7,842 nt of DNA, from positions 1-7,842 of the forward strand of contig JAISBK010000059.1 in assembly GCA_031266255.1 (NCBI GenBank), read 5' to 3'. The notes under the pieces are model-generated. The model was not told where the DNA came from, made no database searches, and saw only the letters and a list, made by a program, of their open reading frames with translations. This stretch comes from Treponema sp. Lineage in GTDB: Bacteria > Spirochaetota > Spirochaetia > Treponematales > Breznakiellaceae. Positions 1-4,688 of the stretch are shown one piece after another. The translations under genes were made by a program, and so were the position numbers. The number at the start of each line of letters is the position of its first letter. The stretch's first letter is position 1.

Positions 1-118
1 AGCGGCCGCTGCCAAGGTCGTCTTTAATAAAATCAGCGATAAAATTGCTTGCCATAAGATTCCCCGTATCCATCAAAGCAAGCGGCCTAGGGTCTTTGGC
101 AGTTCGAGTTTCATCCAT
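1..118 (-). CDS. glnS: Glutaminyl-tRNA synthetase, N-terminal fragment (runs off the left edge)
   Basis: Only the first 39 codons are visible. GlnRS charges tRNA(Gln) with glutamine in the cytoplasm. The visible residues include SNFIADFIKDDLGSGR, which matches the conserved start of bacterial GlnRS (E. coli has TNFIRQIIDEDLASGK) just before the HIGH-motif Rossmann fold. The start at 118 is chosen because AAGGAAG (plus positions 124-130) sits 5 nt upstream. Another ATG at 123 is in a frame that soon meets TGA. About 22 residues precede the conserved block, slightly more than in E. coli, so a later start at the internal Met before ASNF cannot be excluded. It lies 48 bp downstream of the 167-877 gene on the same strand with no terminator between them, suggesting co-transcription. 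The catalytic region is outside the window, so the assignment rests on this one block. Confidence 0.8.
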   Translation of the reverse strand, partial: MDETRTAKDPRPLALMDTGNLMASNFIADFIKDDLGSGR

Positions 119-123
119 ACCAT

Positions 124-130
124 CTTCCTT
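124..130 (-). promoter_or_regulatory. Ribosome binding site of glnS
   Basis: On the minus strand this reads AAGGAAG, 5 nt before the ATG at 118. It decides between two out-of-phase ATGs at 123 and 118, because only the frame starting at 118 stays open and gives the GlnRS N-terminus. Confidence 0.6.
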
Positions 131-166
131 ACATAAATCCTTAACGTATAAATCAGCATTGAGAGG

Positions 167-877
167 TCAAAAATTGGTCAAATAGCATAAACCAATCAGC
201 AAAATAGCTTTAAGACACTCAGCATCCACAGGGCAATCTGGATTCAGCTTCTGCAGCCTGCCTATTTGTCCTCCATACCACCAAAAGAGCCCCATCTGGG
301 TATCAATACGAAAGGTATACTCGGTAAAATCTTCTTTCTGGCTCTGGACACCGAAGAACAGGTAGGCCAGTTCCTCGAGGATACTGCTAAAGTCCACCAG
401 GGCTTTTTGATACTGACCTTGTTCTATCTTGGCAATAAAAGGGGGTATCCGATCCTGAAGCCGTTCTTTACACCCTTCATCGGCCTTTTCAATCCAGGTT
501 TTTTGAATCAAAAGATCCAGATTATTCTGAAAATGCGCTAGAAAATGAGGTATCTGATAATGCTCGTCAATAGGAGGGGTATCAACATTCGCACCTTCCC
601 AAAGTCGGGTATAATCCGCGGCGATCCCCAAAATACCGGCAAATGCCTTGGCAGCTTCGATACTGGGTCCTCGTTCTGGCGGAAATCCCTCATACGGGAA
701 GAGCGCTTCTGCAATCTGCCGGTATTCTTCAGGGACTTTATAGATACTTGGAGTACTACGTAACATACTGTAACCATGCTGAGAAAACCAAAAATTGTCA
801 ACACTTTTGCTAAGTGATAAGCCTGCACTACGAGCAAAAGGAACGAGGAAATGTACTTGATAATAATACCATATCAT
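167..877 (-). CDS. Hypothetical protein, 236 residues, upstream of glnS
   Basis: I do not recognise the family. The protein is predicted soluble: no signal peptide, no convincing membrane segment and no nucleotide-binding or metal motif. It is rich in aromatic residues (WYYY near the N-terminus, FWWYGGQIGRLQKLNP at about 195-210) and looks mainly alpha-helical from about residue 105 onward. The C-terminus (AILLIGLCYLTNF) is hydrophobic but short, more like a buried helix than a membrane anchor. The ATG at 877 is preceded by a weak AAAGG about 9 nt upstream. The next in-frame ATG, at 766, has no visible binding site, and the intervening residues read like normal protein, so 877 is kept. The start codon lies inside an AT-rich tandem repeat. 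The stop is 48 bp from glnS, so an operon is likely. It is judged real from its length, its coding-like composition, its lack of overlap with any better candidate and its fit between neighbours. Confidence 0.75.
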   Translation of the reverse strand: MIWYYYQVHFLVPFARSAGLSLSKSVDNFWFSQHGYSMLRSTPSIYKVPEEYRQIAEALFPYEGFPPERGPSIEAAKAFAGILGIAADYTRLWEGANVDTPPIDEHYQIPHFLAHFQNNLDLLIQKTWIEKADEGCKERLQDRIPPFIAKIEQGQYQKALVDFSSILEELAYLFFGVQSQKEDFTEYTFRIDTQMGLFWWYGGQIGRLQKLNPDCPVDAECLKAILLIGLCYLTNF

Positions 878-899
878 ATAATAATACCTTTATCATATA
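863..899. repeat. Two-copy tandem repeat of 18-19 bp in the divergent promoter region
   Basis: Copy 1 (863-880) is ATAATACC-AT-ATCATATA and copy 2 (881-899) is ATAATACC-TTT-ATCATATA. The two flanks are identical and only the central 2-3 bases differ. The array covers the start codon of the minus-strand gene (875-877) and includes a perfect TATAAT (877-882) facing the chemoreceptor gene. It could be a pair of operator half-sites or chance AT-rich duplication. The identity is seen directly; any function is inferred. Confidence 0.6.
877..882 (+). promoter_or_regulatory. Possible -10 element for the chemoreceptor gene
   Basis: A perfect TATAAT hexamer lies 71 bp before the ATG at 954 in the only intergenic region available for a promoter. 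The best upstream -35-like hexamer, TTGATA at 857-862, is only 14 bp away, shorter than the usual 16-18, and the region is very AT-rich. This is a weak call. Confidence 0.3.
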
Positions 900-930
900 G
901 AAAAAATAAGAAACAGAGTCTTGGATTGAT

Positions 931-936
931 AAGGAG
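931..936 (+). promoter_or_regulatory. Shine-Dalgarno AAGGAG with unusually long spacing
   Basis: AAGGAG is a strong anti-16S match, but 17 nt separate it from the ATG at 954, where 5-10 nt is usual. The spacer ends in a T-rich stretch that includes seven consecutive T. No ATG, GTG or TTG lies closer in this frame, and the residues after 954 are a typical chemoreceptor N-terminus, so the start is kept despite the spacing. Confidence 0.5.
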
Positions 937-953
937 TTATAGATTTTTTTATT

Positions 954-2792
954 ATGAAATTTTTCAAAGACTTACCCATTGGGGCGAAATTTTTGTGTGC
1001 TTCCCTGCTTATTGCGGGGATTTTCACGATGATCTGTTGGTGGAGTATAAGCACCATTGAAAATTGCCACATGGCTTGCGGAACGCTCATGAACGGGGCG
1101 GTTACCACTAAGTCGCTGGTACAGAGCGCACAAACATCCTTTTACGCGCTGACGGAAACCGCAAACCAATCGTTATGCTATACCAATCTAGAGGATTCTG
1201 CTAAGGGAAGGGAACTCAAGAGAACATTTGATGCGGATGCGAAGGAACTTTTGGTATTATTAGACCAGGTGAGCCAGGCCCTACAGGAGGATCCTATGGT
1301 TGATCCGTCACTTATTGCACGGCTTATCTCACAAGTAAACCAGGCTAAGGCTGCACTCGATACGGAGTATGTACCGTTTATTGACCGCCTGATAGATACC
1401 CAAGGATACGAGGAAAACCAGGGGCAGGTATCCGCGGATTTTACCCGGTCTGTGGTGCTGTCCAAGCAAATTGCTGGGGATCTTGACGCCGTGTTTCAGG
1501 ACATTGCCAAGGCAGGAGACGACCTTTACCACGGGTATGTGACGTTCTTGCTGGGTACTATCCTTAAGCTAAAACTATTCGATATCATCGCGCTTATGTT
1601 TTCGGTGCTGCTGACGGTTTTCATAGCCCTCGCCATTCGAAAGCCCTTCAGCCAGATGATGAATACCCTCAAGGAAATCGCGGGGGATTGGGATTTAACT
1701 AAACCCCTTACGTTTGATAGACAAGATGAAATCGGCAGATTAGCGGCATTTCTTAATCTTACCTTTGAAAAAATGCGTAGTCTGCTTTTGGTCATTAAAA
1801 ACATGACGACCACCTTATCGGGAAACAGTGCGAAACTGCACTCAAACATTTACCAGACTGCTTCATCCATCAATGAAATTAACGCAGTTATTCATAGTAT
1901 CAATGGCCAGATGAATGTGCAGGTTAAGGAAGTGGATCAGACCCATAAGGCTATGGCACGGATCCTTGCTCTGGTTAATAGGCTTGATGAGCATATCGCG
2001 TCCCAGGCTGAAAGTGTGTCCCAATCCTCTGCGTCCATCGAACAGATGCTTGCCAATATCCATGCGGTGGCGGAAACCTTGAGCAAAAACGAGGGTAATG
2101 TGCTTACCCTGGGGCAAGCATCAGAAGCAGGGATGTACGGTCTTGAGGCGGTGGTTGCGGATATTCAGGAAATAGCCCGAGAATCAGAGGGACTGTTAGA
2201 GATCAACAGCGTAATTGAAAACATCGCAAGTCAGACCAACCTACTGTCCATGAATGCGGCCATAGAAGCCGCGCACGCCGGAGAAGCAGGCAAAGGCTTC
2301 GCGGTGGTGGCTGATGAAATCAGAAAGCTGGCAGAAGATGCAAGCGAACAATCCAAGACCATTGGTTCAGTGTTGCAAAAAATCAAAGGTTCTATAGACG
2401 TGATCACCCAATCCACCGGGGTGATGGTTGAAGAATTCAAGAAGATACGAGGCGGGGTGGAGACCGTATCCAATCAGGAAGCTCTTGTCAGGGATGCTAT
2501 GGAAGAGCAAGAAGTAGGAAGCCGTAGCATACTGGAACAGATAAGCAAGCTCAAGACCATCACCAGCATGGTCAAACATTCATCCTCAGAAATCGCGACT
2601 GAAGGACAGGAGGTGAAACACCAAAGCGACGTCCTTGAGCAGATAACCAGTGAAATAAACAGTGGTATGGACGAGATGACCCAGGGAGCTGAATTGATCG
2701 GCACCGCGGCAAACCACGTCAGCGACATAAGCAACGCCACCAATCAGTCCGTCATCACCCTGAGCCAGGAAATCGCCAAGTTCAAGGTCTGA
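954..2792 (+). CDS. Methyl-accepting chemotaxis protein (transmembrane chemoreceptor)
   Basis: This 612-residue inner-membrane receptor senses a ligand outside the cytoplasmic membrane and controls CheA through CheW to bias flagellar rotation. The order is: cytoplasmic start MKFFKDLPIGAKF, TM1 about 12-33, a mostly helical periplasmic domain about 34-205 of unrecognised ligand class, TM2 about 207-228, and HAMP about 229-281 with the D-E-I-G motif at 258-261. A long coiled-coil signalling domain follows to the C-terminus. The signature hairpin tip is at about 421-462, including IASQTNLLSMNAAIEAAHAG and GKGFAVVADEIRKLAE, close to the family consensus. Gln/Glu pairs flanked by Ala/Ser at about 349-365 and 518-530 are plausible methylation sites. 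The C-terminus is KFKV, with no NWETF-like pentapeptide for tethering CheR. No che gene is adjacent, so this is an orphan receptor. The ligand cannot be predicted. Confidence 0.97.
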   Translation: MKFFKDLPIGAKFLCASLLIAGIFTMICWWSISTIENCHMACGTLMNGAVTTKSLVQSAQTSFYALTETANQSLCYTNLEDSAKGRELKRTFDADAKELLVLLDQVSQALQEDPMVDPSLIARLISQVNQAKAALDTEYVPFIDRLIDTQGYEENQGQVSADFTRSVVLSKQIAGDLDAVFQDIAKAGDDLYHGYVTFLLGTILKLKLFDIIALMFSVLLTVFIALAIRKPFSQMMNTLKEIAGDWDLTKPLTFDRQDEIGRLAAFLNLTFEKMRSLLLVIKNMTTTLSGNSAKLHSNIYQTASSINEINAVIHSINGQMNVQVKEVDQTHKAMARILALVNRLDEHIASQAESVSQSSASIEQMLANIHAVAETLSKNEGNVLTLGQASEAGMYGLEAVVADIQEIARESEGLLEINSVIENIASQTNLLSMNAAIEAAHAGEAGKGFAVVADEIRKLAEDASEQSKTIGSVLQKIKGSIDVITQSTGVMVEEFKKIRGGVETVSNQEALVRDAMEEQEVGSRSILEQISKLKTITSMVKHSSSEIATEGQEVKHQSDVLEQITSEINSGMDEMTQGAELIGTAANHVSDISNATNQSVITLSQEIAKFKV

Positions 2793-2859
2793 TCCTACCC
2801 CGTACGTGTTACCGCTCAAAACGAATTAACCAGGACATGCATTCGATGACATCTCAGAC

Positions 2860-2880
2860 ACCGCTCCAGCCTGGAGCGGT
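2860..2880 (+). terminator. GC-rich hairpin after the chemoreceptor gene, without a T tract
   Basis: ACCGCTCCAG-C-CTGGAGCGGT is a perfect inverted repeat with 10-bp arms about one base; in practice it would be a stem of about 8-9 bp with a small loop. It starts 67 bp after the chemoreceptor stop. No run of T follows on either strand, so it is not a canonical intrinsic terminator. It may be an mRNA 3'-end stabiliser, a factor-assisted terminator or a regulator site upstream of the next promoter. Confidence 0.45.
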
Positions 2881-2910
2881 ATCCATTATGAACTTTTGGG
2901 TGTAAACGAC

Positions 2911-2938
2911 TTGACATGATTGCAAGGTATAGTATACT
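2911..2938 (+). promoter_or_regulatory. Strong sigma-70-like promoter for the lipoprotein gene
   Basis: A consensus -35 TTGACA (2911-2916) is followed after 16 bp by the -10 TATACT (2933-2938, 5 of 6 matches to TATAAT). A second hexamer, TATAGT at 2928-2933, is too close to the -35 to serve. Transcription would start near 2945, about 58 nt before the ATG at 3003. It is the best promoter in the window, implying that the lipoprotein is transcribed at a substantial level. Confidence 0.75.
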
Positions 2939-2947
2939 AATCCTACC

Positions 2948-2963
2948 AATCTCAGTAGAGATT
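2948..2963 (+). promoter_or_regulatory. Inverted repeat at the predicted 5' end of the lipoprotein mRNA
   Basis: AATCTC-AGTA-GAGATT has perfect 6-bp arms and a 4-nt loop, starting about 3 nt after the predicted transcription start. As RNA it would form a small 5' stem-loop, which can protect an mRNA from decay. As DNA it could be an operator. It ends 2 nt before the ATG at 2966, leaving no accessible ribosome binding site for that codon and favouring the ATG at 3003. Confidence 0.45.
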
Positions 2964-2965
2964 AC

Positions 2966-4558
2966 ATGTCTTTCTTTTTTCTTTATCAAGGAGAAGATCA
3001 GTATGTTTATGAGTCCCCCCGCCCCCCCATAAAGGGTAGATTCGGCTTTATAGTCCGTCGTCTTGCGCGTGCAACGGTGTTCCCGTATGTGGTTGTGTTT
3101 ACCCTGGCCGCGTGTACCGATCTTACCAGACCTGGGGAGCTTTCTGGGGAACCAATAGCCCAAGGCATGGGCCAGGCCCTTATACGACTGGACCCCCTGA
3201 ATGCCCGTACCGCTATTCCAAGTCTTGAGAGTCTCCATTTTACCCTTGACTTTACCGCGTCGGAAACTCCGGAAAGAAAGGTTTCTAAGACCCTGGAAGA
3301 GGGGCTGACCCTTACGGTGGCCCTGGAATCTGGGGACTGGGACCTGGTGGTTGAGGGCTTTAGCAAGGAGGACCGCCTCATGGTACGGGGGACCAGCCTC
3401 GTTTCCATTACTGCGGGAATCTCCTTACCTGTTGCTGTGTACCTGACACCAGTCTTTAGTTTGAGTTCAGACCGTGGTACGGGAACTCTGGACTACTGCG
3501 TCGAGTTCCCCGGAACCGTAAGCCGGGCCTCTTTGGTCCTGTACCCCCTGGACGCTTCGGGAACCGGCCAGAAAACTCCTATTTCTGCAAACATCGAGGG
3601 GACCATTACCGGTCTACCCGCAGGGTCCTACCAGGCCTTTATAGACCTCTACGACGGCACGGACAATACCGCCGCAGTATGGACCGGGGTGGTGCATATT
3701 TACGACGGCTCTGCCACATCTTTAGCCCAAGAATTTACCCCGACCAATTTCGCCGTCCCCCAGATAGCTGGGGCAAGCGAAAACACCCTGGCGGGCAAAC
3801 TGAACGCTGCCCTTGCTTACTCCACAGGGTCCTATACCATAGTCCTGGACGGCAAGGAGACCGACCTTACCTCCTTTACGCCCCAAACCCTTTCTGTAGC
3901 GAGCGGGAAAGCAATCGCCATTACCATCAAGGGCAACGGTAAGACGGTCCAACTGGGTAATAAGGGGAGCCTCTTTACCCTGGAAGCCGCTTCCGGTTCA
4001 AGCCTTACCCTGGTCGTGCAGGATATAACGCTCCAGGGGAGAAACGACAATACCGCTTCCCTGGTACGGGTGAACAGCGGGGGAATCCTGGAGATGAAAG
4101 CCGGTTCCAACATTACCGGGAATACCTGCCCCATCGACGGTGGCGGGGTGTATGTCAATGGTGGAACCTTTACCATGAGTGGCGGTACGATCAGTTACAA
4201 TACCGCCTCTTATGACGGCGGCGGAGTATTCCTATGGAGCGGAGCCTTTACCCTGGCCGGCGGCACGATCAGCCATAATTCCGCGGCCAAAGGCGGCGGG
4301 GTGTGTTTCTCGGGAGCGGGGATAACCTTTAGCATGAGCAACGGTACGATCCGCGGCAATTCCGCCACCCAAGGCGGCGGTGGGATGTATGTCTACAGTG
4401 GAACTTTTACCATGACCGGCGGTGTTATTTACGGGAAAGAGGCGGGAGACGACAAAAATACTGCCGGATCCGGCGGCGCGGCGATTTATATAAAAAGCGG
4501 CACCGTAGTCAATCTTCCCATTTTGGTTACGACGGACACGACCATTGATATGAGGTAG
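2966..4558 (+). CDS. Surface lipoprotein with beta-helix repeats; start disrupted by a poly-C tract (probably phase-variable)
   Basis: The open frame gives 530 residues from the ATG at 2966. It carries a lipoprotein signal: R-R at 31-32, a hydrophobic stretch about 38-47 and lipobox L-A-A-C with the lipidated Cys at 50. Two predicted beta-rich domains follow (about 70-161 and 170-258). The region from about 262 to the C-terminus resembles a right-handed beta-helix, with four GGG-V...GTFTMSGGTIS repeats at about 392-495. Such repeats are typical of large treponemal surface proteins, often called adhesin-like; no function or ligand can be assigned. The ATG at 2966 is doubtful: it has only a weak binding site, directly follows a hairpin and gives an over-long, charged N-terminus. 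The strong AAGGAG at 2988 serves the ATG at 3003, which is out of frame by one base. One added C in 3015-3028 would give a 37-residue signal peptide. The gene has its own promoter and terminator and is monocistronic. Confidence 0.8.
   Translation: MSFFFLYQGEDQYVYESPRPPIKGRFGFIVRRLARATVFPYVVVFTLAACTDLTRPGELSGEPIAQGMGQALIRLDPLNARTAIPSLESLHFTLDFTASETPERKVSKTLEEGLTLTVALESGDWDLVVEGFSKEDRLMVRGTSLVSITAGISLPVAVYLTPVFSLSSDRGTGTLDYCVEFPGTVSRASLVLYPLDASGTGQKTPISANIEGTITGLPAGSYQAFIDLYDGTDNTAAVWTGVVHIYDGSATSLAQEFTPTNFAVPQIAGASENTLAGKLNAALAYSTGSYTIVLDGKETDLTSFTPQTLSVASGKAIAITIKGNGKTVQLGNKGSLFTLEAASGSSLTLVVQDITLQGRNDNTASLVRVNSGGILEMKAGSNITGNTCPIDGGGVYVNGGTFTMSGGTISYNTASYDGGGVFLWSGAFTLAGGTISHNSAAKGGGVCFSGAGITFSMSNGTIRGNSATQGGGGMYVYSGTFTMTGGVIYGKEAGDDKNTAGSGGAAIYIKSGTVVNLPILVTTDTTIDMR
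2988..2993 (+). promoter_or_regulatory. Ribosome binding site pointing to the ATG at 3003
   Basis: AAGGAG is placed 9 nt before the ATG at 3003 and is the only good Shine-Dalgarno sequence in this leader. It shows that translation most likely starts at 3003, not at the in-frame ATG at 2966. It is the main evidence that the gene is out of frame in this copy. Confidence 0.7.
3003..3032 (+). other. Nine-codon OFF-phase leader peptide MFMSPPAPP
   Basis: From the best-supported ATG, the frame crosses the C tract and ends at TAA (3030-3032) after nine residues. The lipoprotein frame (next codon ATA at 3029) is reached with one extra C, two fewer C, or a -1 ribosomal slip. It would then continue as I-K-G-R-F-G into the signal peptide. 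Read this as the OFF version of the lipoprotein N-terminus, not as an independent gene. Confidence 0.55.
3015..3028 (+). repeat. Homopolymeric C6-G-C7 tract inside the lipoprotein start region
   Basis: Six C (3015-3020), one G (3021) and seven C (3022-3028) form the most C-dense stretch in the window. It lies between the ribosome-bound ATG at 3003 and the signal peptide. G/C homopolymers of this kind mutate in length by slipped-strand mispairing, and variable G tracts controlling tpr genes are established in Treponema pallidum. Seven Cs is towards the short end for high switching rates, so the tendency to vary is inferred. Confidence 0.75.
4139..4450 (+). repeat. Four degenerate tandem repeats of about 75-81 bp coding the beta-helix coils
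   Basis: The units begin near 4139, 4217, 4292 and 4373. Each encodes GGG-V/M-x-x-x-x-G-x-F-T-M/L-x-G-G-T-I-x-x-N-x-A, about 25-27 residues. Units 1 and 2 are closest to each other (GTFTMSGGTISYN and GAFTLAGGTISHN). Unit 3 has a two-residue insertion and unit 4 loses the final N-x-A. The DNA copies are diverged, so copy-number change by recombination is less likely than in perfect repeats. Confidence 0.75.
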
Positions 4559-4580
4559 TTGACCCCAGACACAGGGCAGG

Positions 4581-4613
4581 CCGGTTTCAAATTCTGTTTG
4601 AAACCGGTTTTTT
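4581..4613 (+). terminator. Intrinsic terminator of the lipoprotein gene
   Basis: Arms CCGGTTTCAAA (4581-4591) and TTTGAAACCGG (4597-4607) pair perfectly over 11 bp around the loop TTCTG, followed by six T (4608-4613). It starts 22 bp after the stop at 4558. On the minus strand the hairpin is not followed by T, so it serves the plus-strand gene only and shields the convergent helicase gene from read-through. Confidence 0.92.
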
Positions 4614-4688
4614 ATAGGTCCATGGTACCCCTAATAGGCGCTCAACTCCCGCGCTGCTTCCTTGGCAAGAGAAGCTCCCTGAGCTACC

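Noticed and set aside
857..882. TTGATA plus TATAAT as a complete chemoreceptor promoter
   Set aside because: The spacer is only 14 bp and the region is so AT-rich that such hexamers are expected by chance; only the -10 was kept, at low confidence.
2816..3238. A 140-codon minus-strand frame across the lipoprotein promoter and start
   Set aside because: It overlaps the consensus promoter, the ribosome binding site and the signal-peptide region in antisense. Its composition is not protein-like and no promoter serves it.
4139..4450. Regularly spaced repeats considered as a CRISPR array
   Set aside because: The repeats are in-frame protein repeats with diverged DNA and no identical repeat-spacer structure.
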